A DNA stretch of 64,000 nucleotides from Branchiostoma floridae (taxonomy: Eukaryota > Chordata > Leptocardii > Amphioxiformes > Branchiostomatidae), in NCBI RefSeq assembly GCF_000003815.2, contig NW_023365694.1, forward strand, positions 1 through 64,000, in the 5' to 3' direction. This document shows positions 9,701 to 19,651 of the stretch, piece after piece. Both the position numbers and the translations under genes were made by a program. Numbering within the stretch: the first letter of the stretch is position 1; each line of letters opens with the position of its first letter. The notes beneath the pieces are model-generated. The model worked only from the letters and a program-made list of their open reading frames with translations. It was not told where the DNA came from and did not search any database.

Positions 9701-11148
9701 TCGCTCATATGTATAAAGAAATGCAGCTTGATACATGTGCAGGTTCACTTTCTTACGATAGGTAATCTCCATATTCCCGGTGGCATATAAGATAGTACCA
9801 ATTGCAAAGCTGGCCAAGGAGTATAGCCGGCAAGAGGAGGTCCGCCGCCGGCTAGCGGTGACCGTTTGAATCCCTGTGGCCGGCTGTACTCCTTGACCAG
9901 CTTTGATACTATCTAATGGCACCGTAGGGTCTGCTTGGAGACTAACGCTAGGTACAAGTGAGTCAGGGACATTATCAACTGCATGTAAATTGAGCCTCTC
10001 ATTTCTTCCGATGGGCTACCAAGGGTGTGGTCTTCCTGAAATCAACTCAATCAGGTATTTCAATATCAATGTATATGTATATGTGCCTTTACTTTTGTGC
10101 TATACATTTCAATTCATTCGATAAAAAATTGAGCCTGTTATAAAAAAATAAACCAATAATGGCACTACTATTTGAATAACCCTCGTATACGCGTACTTCA
10201 GCGAATCTTTGAATTTAATGCAGCGAGCTGTTCGCCAGATGTGAGGTTGTTTAGATGTCCATCGTATTGACTATTCATTTACTTGCAGGTCCAGATAGGA
10301 GTCTCCTCTAACAATTCTGTTCTGTGGCAACTAACAGTCTAGTCTCAAACAAATTCGCAAACCTCAAATATAGCAGTTAGTTGAAGAGTCACAAGCCATC
10401 AACCCCTCCATATCCTACGTACGTGTGCCCTCCCACCCCACCCCCACCCCCAATAACAGAAGGAGCAAAGCTGCAGAAAATGTCAGGTACCTTGAGATGT
10501 GTCCGCTGTGTGATATAAGTTGGCATGGCGGCTGGGGTCTCCGTCAGCGACCTCTTCCTGCTGAGAATCCCTCTCAAGCTTAGTTTGTTTAAGTCGAGCT
10601 CTCTGTAACGACGGTGGGAGGTCTTCGTCCTTAATTGTATAGTAGACTCTCTCGGCTTCTTCGTACGTGTTTGATGACGCTCCACGCCCGTCTGGACGCT
10701 TGTTAGAAGCGCCGTTGCCATGGCGGTCACGCCCGTCTGAAACTCTCTGAGGGACGGCATGTCGTTGAGACGGCGGTCCGCTGGTTTCAATCCCTGCCTG
10801 GGGTAACTTCTGCTGAAGCCGAGCTCTCTGAGCGGACAGCGGGAGATCTTCGTCCTTAATTGTATAGTAGACTCTCTCGGCTTCTTCGTACGTGTTTTGC
10901 GACGTTCCTTGTCCGTCTTGCTGCTTGTTAGAAGCGCCGTTGCCATGGCGGCCACGCCCGTCTGATTGGTACGCATCTGAAGACGCTCCTTGTCGTTCTA
11001 GGCGCTTGTCATAAGCACCGTTGCCATGGCGGTCACGCCCGTTCGAACCACTCCGACGGACAGCAGTCGGTTGAGGCGGTGACCCGCCTGCCTGTCGTCC
11101 GCCAGACCTCGGGAGCGCGGTCCGAACAACCGGTGCTTCCTCGCACAT
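6763..11148 (-). CDS. type II membrane C-type lectin with repeat stalk (lectin A)
   Basis: Three exons join in phase: 10491..11148, 7651..8973 and 6763..7196, giving about 804 residues. Exon 1 encodes a cytoplasmic region with two modules of the form TYEEAERVYYTIKDEDLP; YYTI is a YxxI phosphotyrosine/sorting-type motif. Exon 2 starts with GAFCRFIRSH, then a membrane helix (MVILIAAGLAMALVMVA), then a Gly/Pro-rich collagen-like stalk dominated by about twenty 14-residue RPEHPAEIGPIDPE repeats. Exon 3 is a C-type lectin domain with WIGL, a QPN sugar/Ca site motif, WND and the conserved cysteines, ending LPFVCQVTPGTEPK. It is expected to be a cell-surface sugar-binding receptor; ligand unknown. 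The start ATG at 11148 opens the MCEEAP sequence. The membrane exon runs straight into the stalk without an intron, unlike lectin B. A KF insertion precedes WND. Confidence 0.85.
7398..7570 (-). mobile_element. SINE copy, head-less
   Basis: Matches the SINE family at 6180-6480 and 54969-55261 (AATTGTGCAAGCACTACAGT, GGGACTAGTCCACTG, AAATGCTAAGAGTTAAGCA). It sits in the intron between the stalk exon and the lectin-domain exon of lectin A. Lectin B has its own copy in the equivalent intron (13205-13495), so this insertion predates the duplication. Confidence 0.55.
7793..8640 (-). repeat. 42-bp coding minisatellite, about 20 copies
   Basis: The unit, read on the plus strand, is GTTCAGGGCGTTCTGGGTCA followed by ATGGGCCCAATTTCGGCTGGAT. 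It repeats every 42 bp with few substitutions (C/T in AATTTCGG/AACTTCGG, occasional GCGCGAATT). Because 42 is a multiple of three and the unit lacks stop codons in several frames, at least four frames are open for hundreds of residues. The real frame is the minus-strand one that continues the membrane helix upstream and the MWPTGQG...PCGQ segment downstream, which is conserved in lectin B. Confidence 0.9.
9085..10187. mobile_element. mariner-like non-autonomous element
   Basis: The left end reads TA-CGAGGGTGCTTCAAAAAG. The right end, on the opposite strand, reads TA-CGAGGGTTATTCAAATAG. CGAGGGT...TTCAAA ends with a TA target duplication are characteristic of mariner-type elements. The ~1.1-kb interior has no recognisable transposase. 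It lies in the first intron of lectin A and carries a nested foldback at 9775-9920. Confidence 0.55.
9775..9920. repeat. foldback hairpin, arms about 50 bp
   Basis: Left arm 9779-9831 and right arm 9869-9915 are imperfect reverse complements sharing GATAGTA, CAAAGCTGG and CAAGGAGTA(T/C)AGCCGGC. The loop is GC-rich. It may be a separate small insertion inside the mariner-like element. Confidence 0.55.
10188..10490. other. intron remainder of lectin A
   Basis: Nothing recognisable apart from a C-rich run (10430-10453). The splice donor of exon 1 is at 10490/10491 (TCTCAAG|GTACCTG on the minus strand). Confidence 0.4.
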
Positions 11149-11660
11149 GTTATACTGTACAGTACTGCACCCACAGACGAGAAATGTCCCTGTCGCAACG
11201 GTAGCAGCCTCACAGGCTACAATTTAATGGCAGCTGGGTCCAATACTGTGAAGGGTACAGCGGTTAGGGCCCGTATTTAGCAAGGGACGTGTTCAAGGAG
11301 GTGCCTGGAGCGCGTTCAATGGGAGCCCCGGGAAGGTTTAGCAGTAAAAATACCCTACTAGTACTGTAACTGACACAGCAAGGAAATTTGCTGTCCTTTC
11401 TGTCACTTGCATTAGAAGGGTTCTGAACCGAACCGGATCACACTCGCTAAGTGTTAGCGCGCAGCCAACGATAGTAAAAATAGGCGTGACTATGGAAAAT
11501 TGCAGCATGATTAGTCTGAAGACTGTAGTAATAATCCCTTTGCTTTTACATCTAAGAACAAAGCAATATGACGTACTGAGAATGGCATTTTGTTTTTCTG
11601 CAGATGGGAGGCAGACAAATCTTAGGAAGAAAGATGCCAATCTATGCTAAGAGAAACTTT
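11149..11660 (-). promoter_or_regulatory. lectin A upstream region (putative 5' UTR/promoter)
   Basis: This is the DNA immediately upstream of the lectin A start. An inverted copy lies at about 4080-4850, and related DNA lies upstream of lectin B (16232-16830). Conservation across copies fits a shared promoter/5' UTR but may simply reflect the duplication. I see no clear TATA box or initiator. Confidence 0.3.
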
Positions 11661-11779
11661 TCAAAGGTTTCAATTGCTTAAATTTCGTGCGACCTTTGCG
11701 ACGTGGTAACAGATTGGATATGTCAACATACCAAAATGAATAAACATCACATAAAAAAAAACAATATTAGGCTCATTTT

Positions 11780-12560
11780 TCTGTACCAGCATTCATTGTG
11801 TGCCAATTGTACAACTATCCAACATGTTTTACTTCTGCAACTACAGCTATGGTTACCTCCGTAGTGCCACTCTTACAAGTATCATTATTAGGCTACAACA
11901 CATCCTCTTTGCCCACTTGGATATTTTTTTTGCCATGTTGACCATGCCAGAAGAAAAACAAATTCCTGAAATCAGGCGAAAATTAATGAGAGCACTGATG
12001 TCATCCATACAATTTACTTGCTGTTGCCTAGACAACAAGTGATTACGGTTTTTATATGTTGGGAATTGACACTACAAAGCTTTACCGCCTAAGATGGCTT
12101 CTTTTGAAACTTTAAAGCTACACGTACAGAAGGTTTTTCCCAGCTATTGAAGCAGCCCACGCACAACTAATATCTACTGGTACGTTTCATACGCCTAAGA
12201 AATGCCAGTTCAGTTGAACAAGTCATATGCAATACATTTACTACGGTAGCACAGTCTCATCACATTCCATTTTCTGACTGTACCCTTTATCCTTATACAT
12301 GTAATCATGTAAAATACATCTAGAATGATAATTTCTGTATCACCACTTTCAGTCAACCTATAAATGTAGGAAGACTTAGCTTTCTATGTCAAGTTCACAT
12401 CTGAATGATGAAATTCATCAAACTTTCTTCCAACTATATATATGCAGTGATTATTGATTAGATTCCATCAACTTGTGTGCATTCTCCATTGACTCTATAA
12501 ATCCTTTTTCCAAACAAACTGACAATCTACAACACATGCAATCACAGGAGTTTAAAAGTA
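11780..12560. repeat. segmental duplication, partner at 4930-6060
   Basis: Collinear with 4930-6060 in the same orientation, with many small indels. It lies between the lectin A upstream region and the 3' end of lectin B and contains no gene. Confidence 0.6.
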
Positions 12561-12579
12561 AAAATCATTATGGAATCCT

Positions 12580-15500
12580 CTAATGTTCATTGGTTGTACC
12601 TGGAGTAACTTGGCAAACAAAAGGAAGCTTTAGGTCGCAACGTAAGTCATTCCACTTGCAGTGGCTGGTGTGGTAGGTCGAAACACAATCTTCGTCACTA
12701 CCGTGTATTTTCATGTTGTTTGGTTGTCCCGGACACCATGGCCTGTACGCTCCAAGTCCAGAACCATCCATCCACTCAAATATTCCTTCCCTGTGCTGAT
12801 CGTGCAGGCCAAACCAGAAGGCAGTAGCGAACGTTTCGTGTGTCACGGGTGTGTACAGGGAGAATAGAGAGACTAAGAAGGCGGTGGTGTCCGCATCTCG
12901 GGGCATAGCAAGGGTACCGCCGTCTTCATGGCAGGTCGCAGCTGAATCTTTGAAGGACTTGTTTTCCTTGAATGCCTTGTAACAGATTCCACGCGACTTC
13001 TCATATCCTTCGGGACAAGGCACTGGAGAAAAAGGCACTAAATGTAGTTTTGATTATTCGAAAACAAGACATCGCTGCAAATTACTCAGTAACTTGTATA
13101 AATTATGTATCTACTTTTCAAATAGTTTTGTGAAATCTCTCTTTAAGTTATGTGTATAAAACTATCTAAAACAGGAAAAATAAGAAAATGAAGAAACAAA
13201 TTGTTAAGTTACCTAGGCGCCTCATTAAGATGCATAGGTGTAGTGTCCCTCCCCGTTTCTAAAGCCCTTGGGCCACACATTTGTGCAAGCACTACAGTTA
13301 AGGGCTAGTTTGCTGTAAGTCCCATACTACTTCCAATAAGTGCTTAGTGCTAAATAAAGAAGAGAAAGCAGAATGTACCATTTTCAAGTCTTCGCGACTT
13401 CGGTATGAGCCAACCACCCTCAATATTGAACCTCCAAACTCCCGGATACAAAGCGAGCACTCTACCATCGAGCTATTACACTTGTAATAAATCGTTGTTA
13501 GACTGCCAAATTTCTGATTTTAAATCAGTGGAACTTACGAGTTGAGGGCTTGCAGGCTTGCCCACATGGTTGAATGGTTACGTCCCAACCATCAATCGTT
13601 GACAGTGTGGATGTTTGACGTTGTCCAGGCGGTCCTGACAGCCCTGGGCCAGTTGGCCACATGAGCCCAAAGTGTCCCAAAGACCATATGATTTTACAAA
13701 TGCGAACTTTTGGCTCCATTTCCTCTGAAGGGTCACATGACGCGGGACTCATTTCTGAAAGATAGATTTGGAACATGTTCAGAACTAAACGTGACCGGAT
13801 GTTGGACGTAATGGAAAATGAGCAGATTATGATCAGGCATTCACATGTTTGGGGCTTACTGTTAAAAAATGGACCATTGTTTTCAGTATCGCCCATTCAC
13901 ATACTGAACAAGTTCCAGGTTCAGGTCCGGACCTGGACCTGGACCTGACTTTTCTGTACCGGTACCCACCCCTAGAGACAACAGATACTGCGCCTGAACA
14001 CCTGACTCTGTAAATCTGATTCTTTTAGAACCTTGTCTTGAAAACGGCTTACATTATTGTCAATTTTCAGTTGCAGTCAGTATCACAAATTGATTAATAA
14101 ATCCGTTATAAAATCAGCAAATATGATTCACAAGAATTGAAAATCAGTAAAAAAACATATTAGATTCATCACTTTAAAGGGGAAAGCCTTACATCTTACC
14201 TGACGTCTTATTCTTCTCCTGAGGACGCTGTTCAAGGTCAAGGTCAAGTGTCAAGTCTTCAAGAGTGGTGGACTGCTGTGGCATTTCCTAGAATACACCA
14301 GATTACAAATATATGACATAAACAAAGAAATCAAGCTTCGATCGACATAATACGAAAATATTCACCAGTTCTTTCGTGAGAGAAAAGCTGATTGAAGATG
14401 AAGATTTCAAGAAGTGGCTAATCATTTGATATGGCAAGTCTGGTATTTTCAAGTGAGGCTAATGTATGTTGATTTGATTACATGGATTACATCCTCTGGG
14501 AACACCAGAACTGATTCGAGCGTGCGGATAAAAAAGATTCGGCAAAAAGAGAGTTGCCTTCGCTAGGAAATCTAAGTGGTCATGAAGGTTAAACAATTGG
14601 CTAAACACACACTAAAGTATGCTATACCGAGCAATAGATTATTTATTTTTGTTATTTCGCATCTTTTTCTTTGATTTTGGAATTTACTTTGGCATTCTAT
14701 GGCATTAGCATCCATTTTCTATACATTTTTCTCAATTTACGGTATGTAACGTTATGTGCAAATTGACAACTGCTTTGTACAATTTACAGAATGGTCGAAA
14801 ACATTTTTCTTTTTGGGGGGTGGGTAACGAATGAAAAATAATATAATGCGTGCACGGATGTCATCCATATGATAAAATAAAACAGGTTTTACACAGTAGT
14901 GTTTACCTCTCTATTAGCGACCATAATCAAGGCGATCGTGAGTCCCACAGCCACCAGAATCACAACCCCAGCGGTAGCCGCAATACAGATGCGATGGGAG
15001 CGGATGAAGCTGCAGAAAGCTCCTGGTCCACCTACTCCACCTGGATGCGAGTTGCCTGTTTTAATAAAGTTATTGGTCATTCATTACAATGTTTGTTTGT
15101 CAGAAACAACACATCAACATACATCGCAGGAGTGCATGCTTTAAGCTAAGGGCACAACCCGCCGTACGTGCAATTTGTCCGTACATATTTTTTGGAGGCC
15201 ACGTCCGCCACGTATTTCTGAAAACGTTCAGACTGTACAGGGCAGGCACGTCGGGGGGCGAATCCGCAGCCCGATGGCACACAAAGTTTTGTCTGCACGT
15301 TAAGTTCTACGGCGTGTCTGCGTGCTCCAAAATCCGTCGGATTTCCTACGAGTTCGTACGGAGGCGGTACTTACCACTTACGGATACCAAAAGATTGCCC
15401 ACGTTTTGGCACGTAGACAGCACGTATTTGCACGTACGGCGGATTGTGCTTAACTTTAGAGCGTTGCGAGAACAATGTACTTCAGTGAATATTTGAATTT

Positions 15501-16231
15501 TAATGTAGCGAACGAGTCTTAGGCAACGTGTGTGTGTTTGTATTTGTGTGTATGTGTTAGTGTGATTGTAAGATCGTCACCAAAGGTAGGGTAGCTACAG
15601 AGGTACCTTTAGATGCGTGTCCGTCAGCAACCTTTTCCTGTTCCTGCGAAGACTCAACATCAAGTTTAGTTTGTTGAAGTCGAGCTCTCTGAAACGACGG
15701 TGGGAGGTCTTCGTCCTTTATTGTATAGTACACTCTCTCAGCTTCTTCATACATGTTTGAGGACGCCCCTGGTTCTTCTAGGTGCTTGGCAGGAGCGCCA
15801 ATGCCAGGTGGAACACACCCGATTGAAGCACTTTGAGGGACGGCAGGTGGCTGGGACGTTTCGACCCCCTCTTGCGGTGGGAGAGCCTCGTCCTTTATTG
15901 TATAGTAGACTCTCTCGGCTTCTTCGTACGTGCTTGAGGACGTCCCTGGCCGTTCTAGGTCCTTGTCAGAAGCGCCATTGCCAGGTGGAACACGCCCACT
16001 TGAAGCACTCTGAGGGACGGCATCTGGTTGGGACGCTTCGACTCCCTCTTGGGGCGGGAAGGCTTCGTTCTTCACTCTCTCGGCTTCTTCGTACATGTTT
16101 GAGGACGTCCCTGGCCCCTCTAAGTCCTTGTCAGAAGCGCCGTTGCCATGCCCAACACACCCTTTTGAACCATTCTGGTGGACAGCAGTCAGTTGAGGCG
16201 GAAGTTCGCTTTTTTGTCCCCCGTCAGACAT
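12580..16231 (-). CDS. type II membrane C-type lectin, paralogue of lectin A (lectin B)
   Basis: Five exons join in phase: 15607..16231, 14907..15055, 14200..14287, 13539..13754 and 12580..13022, giving about 506 residues. Exon 1 holds three cytoplasmic modules (YEEAER); two keep VYYTIKDE and the first has lost it. Exon 2 encodes GAFCSFIRSH plus a membrane helix (TAGVVILVAVGLTIALIMVA). Exons 3 and 4 form a short stalk with a collagen-like MWPTGPGLSGPPGQ segment and PCGQ. Exon 5 is the C-type lectin domain with WFGL, QPN, WND and the usual cysteines. It is probably a surface carbohydrate receptor. It lacks the 42-bp stalk array of lectin A. The upstream ATG used by lectin A (MCEEAP) is altered here (QNEEAQ), so the start is placed at 16231 (MSDGGQ), which is less certain. 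Confidence 0.82.
13205..13495 (-). mobile_element. tRNA-derived SINE
   Basis: On the minus strand it begins with a tRNA-like head: TAGCTCGATGGTAGAGTG (A box-like), then GAGGTTCAATATT (B box-like). The family body follows (GCTAAATAAAGAAGAGAAAG, GCCACACATTTGTGCAAGCAC). It lies in the last intron of lectin B. Confidence 0.65.
14465..14885. mobile_element. TIR element related to 3016-3862
   Basis: The left end TTGATTTGATTACATGGATTACATCC is matched by an inverted, more diverged right end (GGATGTCATCCATATGATAAAAT). No coding capacity. It lies in an intron of lectin B. Confidence 0.5.
15150..15452. mobile_element. MITE with ~26-bp terminal inverted repeats
   Basis: The left end GGCACAACCCGCCGTACGTG and the inverted right end AGCACAATCCGCCGTACGTG bound a ~300-bp non-coding body. 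It lies in the first intron of lectin B. Confidence 0.7.
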
Positions 16232-18244
16232 CGGGAGATGGGTCCGGACAGCCTGTGCTTCCTCGTTTTGCTGTTCTGTACTGGACTAGCAGAGACGGAT
16301 GTATGTTAATGTGCTTGTAGCAACGGTAGCAGCCTCACAGTTGGAGCTCCTGATTCCAAATTGTAACTAGAGAAACTGTAAGAAATATACGCACTCTAGC
16401 TTGCTCCTGACACAGCCACTTGCACTAGGCACTACAAAGGTCTGAACTCTGAACCGAACCGAAACGCACTCGCAAACTGTTAGCGCACAGCCTATGACAG
16501 TACAAAAGGCATGACTATGGAAAGATGCAACATGATTAGTCTGAAGACGCAATCATCCCTTAGCCCGTTTAAGAGCAAACCGGTATTTTGTTTTTCACTA
16601 GGTGACAGACAAATCTTCACAACAACATGTCAATCTATCCAAAGACGTAGTACTACTGAGGATGGCATTTTGTTCTTCTGTGGGTGGGAGACAGACGAAT
16701 CTTCGTAACAAAATGTCAATCCATCCAAAACACGTGCAGAGGATGACATTTTGTTTTTCTCCGGGTCGGAGGCAGACAAATCATCGGAACTGAGATGTCA
16801 ATCTACGCCAAGGGAAACTTTTCAAAGGTACTTGATGACACCAGAGCACGTTCAGGACCAAAGATATTTTCATAAATGCTGCTGCAGTACCAAGGTCATC
16901 CACCTGGAGGCCCAAAATTGACCTAAACTAACAATAGCCCCACCTATCAAAACCATCGCAATCCATCCTGCAGTTTTTTTAGATATACATGTATTGTTCA
17001 TACACCATTCGGACCCAAAACAATATTTCCATCTTCATGGAGGTAACAACGCGGTATATGTACTGAGTATTGCATTTTGTTTTTCTTTGCAATTGTTCGG
17101 AGACAAACAAATCTTCGGAACAAAGGAGGCCCAAAATCGACCTACACCGACATAAATAACCCCACCTACATACCTACCAAAAAGCATCACAATCAAGCCA
17201 CCAAAGTTTTTTAAAAATATATATATCCACATACATCACTAGAACCAAAGCAATACATGTATTTCCATCTTTATTACATGTAAGTAACAACGCGGTATGA
17301 CGTACCAAGAATGGCATTTTGTTTTTCTGAAGGTGCCAGACAATCCTTCGGAACAAAGATGTCAATCTAAGCTGAGAGAAACGTATCAAAGGTACCTGAT
17401 GGCTTCTAATCCCAATCGCTTCAGTTTCGTGCGTTCTTTACAGACCTTTATTGAGCCGTGGTAACAGGTTGGATATGTCAACATAACAACATAAAGAAAC
17501 ATCACATCAAAAAGACAATATTAGGCCCATTTTCTTTGTACCAGCATTTATTGTTCAAACTTAAAGCAGTGAGGGTGTTTTACCGGTTAGCTGATGTGGT
17601 TTGGGGTTTTCTGTAAATGTTAGAGTAAAAATCAATGAACAAAACTAAAAACAACTGACCATTAAAACATGTGTACCATAACACTTTAAGCTATTGTTAC
17701 AATAATAACTTAAGTTTGGTATTTACATAGATATAGAATGTTAATAATTATCCTTATGTCTAATGTTTCTTCTAAAACAAAACAAAATATTTCACAATAC
17801 GTTTACTTAAAATATATCTGATTCAACAAATTTTGAGCAGTGCTTTCAAACAATATGACTCTCCATATATTCAGTAGCTTTTGAATTTTTTCCAAAACAT
17901 GCAGCGATGGTCAGCAGAAACACTGCTGCACATTTGGTTTAATACACTTAAGTGGCAAATTGACACACTTTATTCTTCTCTCATTCATTTAGATATTTAT
18001 TCTCTTGTCTTGGCACTTTTACAAGTCTCTTTTTGGTCGCATAAACTTGAACATTTATTCAACATTCAACTTTCATTCACACACTAACAGTCTTGCACTT
18101 GTTCATTACTTACTTCATTCTATCCCTATCAGAAATCCTTCAATCTACAATCTCCTTTTGATGAAAATAAACTTGACGGTTAGCTCCTTCTTTGGCTGTA
18201 TATCTAGTGACTAATTAATTTGACATTGCTCCATATTCTTACTC
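16232..18244. other. intergenic region between lectin B and the midasin 3' end
   Basis: The stretch 16232-16560 resembles the lectin A upstream DNA. Between 16580 and 16810 a motif (CATTTTGTTTTTC...GGCAGACAAATC...GATGTCAATC) is repeated about four times. More copies occur near 17070-17130 and 17300-17370, and foldback-arm fragments at 16826-16940. From 17560 to 18240 I see only AT-rich unique-looking DNA and no gene. Confidence 0.45.
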
Positions 18245-18250
18245 TTTATT
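18245..18250 (-). terminator. candidate midasin polyadenylation signal (AATAAA)
   Basis: This is the first AATAAA I find on the minus strand downstream of the midasin stop at 19652. If used, the seven last-exon copies at 18292-19551 would lie within a ~1.4-kb 3' UTR. I scanned by eye only, so a variant signal could be missed. Confidence 0.3.
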
Positions 18251-18291
18251 TCTTATTGATTTCTTCCATTCCTGCCTATATGGTGCTCCTA

Positions 18292-19551
18292 CTACAAGTC
18301 GCCTGCAGTGACGAGTGGGTCCTTTAGTATGTGAAGGAAGGGAGCAAACAACTGGAATGAGTCTAAAAATTAATCAAGAGTAACGTCCGTTTCACAATCT
18401 TTGATCTTCACTCCTTCACTTTTTACTAATTGCTTCCTGCCTTCCATTTCTATGGTGCTCCTACTACAAGTCCCCTGCAGTGACGAGTTCAAACCACTGC
18501 TGTAGTGCATCACTGAGGGTGGGGGGCAGGGCGTTGATGTCCCTCATCAGGATATAGAAGGGAACAAAGAAGCGTAATGAGCCTGAAAATGAATGAGGAG
18601 TAATGTTCATTGCCCCACAATCACAACTCTTCATTCCTTCACGTTTTACTCATCAATTCATTCCTTCATTCCCAGCCTACTCCTACAAATCGCCTGCAGT
18701 GACGAGTTCGAACCACTGCCGGAGCGCGTCGCTGAGGGGTGGCGTGTGGGGGCAGTGCGTTGATGTCCCTCAGGATGAAGAAGTATAGGAAGAGAACGAA
18801 GAAGTGAAATGAGCCTCATTGCTTCCTTCCTTCCATGGCTATGGTGGTCCTACTACAAGTCCCCAGCAGTGACGAGTTCGAACCACTGCCGGAGCGCGTC
18901 GCTGAGGGTGGGGGGCAGGGCGTTGATGTCCCTCAGGATGAAGAAGTATAGGAAGAGAACAAAGAAGTGGAATTAGCCCCCTTGCTTCCTTCCTTCCATG
19001 CCTATGGTGGTCCTACTACAAGTCGCCTGCCGTGACGAGTTCGAACCACTGTCGCAGCGCGTCGCTGAGGGTGGGGGGCAGCGCGTTGATGTCCCTCATC
19101 AGGATATAGAAGGGAACAAAGAAGCGTAATGAGCCTGAAAATGAATGAGGAGTAATGTTCATTGCCCCACAATCACAACTCTTCATTCCTTCACGTTTTA
19201 CTCATCAATTCATTCCTTCGTTCCAAGCTGACTCCTACAAGTCCCCAGCAGTGACGAGTTCGAACCACTGCCAGAGCGCATCGCTGAGGGTGGGGGGCAG
19301 GGCGTTGATGTCTCTCAGGATGAAGAAGTATACAAAAGGGACCAAAGAACTGGAATGAATGAAGAGATAAGTGTTCATTGCTCCACAATCTTAACTCTTC
19401 ACTTTTTACCCATTGCTTCCTTCCTTCCATGCCTACAAGTCGCCTGCCGTGTCGAGTTCGAACCACTGCCGTAGCGCGTCGCTGAGGGTGGGGGGCAGGG
19501 CGTTGATGTCTCTCATCAGGATATAGAAGGGAACAAAGAAGCGTAATGAGC
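18292..19551 (-). repeat. tandem array of seven extra copies of the midasin last exon
   Basis: Stops (TAG) of successive copies lie at 19433, 19235, 19016, 18853, 18683, 18464 and 18292; the real last exon ends at 19652. Copies at 19433-19551, 19235-19349, 19016-19134, 18853-18960 and 18464-18582 keep an open frame for the conserved end (RDINALPPTLSDAL-QWFELVTAGDL). The copy at 18683 has a 7-base net insertion that shifts the frame. The copy at 18292 keeps only the last few codons. Several copies have an acceptor-like TTTTCAG, but its phase does not match the upstream exon. Confidence 0.88.
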
Positions 19552-19651
19552 CTGAAAATGAATGAGGAGTAATGTTCATTGCTCCCCAATCACAACTCTT
19601 CATTCCTTCACGTTTTACTCATCAATTCATTCCTTCGTTCCAAGCTGACTC

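Noticed and set aside
10389-10976. A 195-residue minus frame overlapping lectin A exon 1
   Set aside because: Out-of-frame shadow of the duplicated cytoplasmic modules; the other frame has the correct splice phase and the conserved YYTI motif.
19191-19589. A 132-residue minus frame over the last-exon copies
   Set aside because: It uses the wrong frame for the conserved RDINAL...QWFEL end and runs across spacer DNA.
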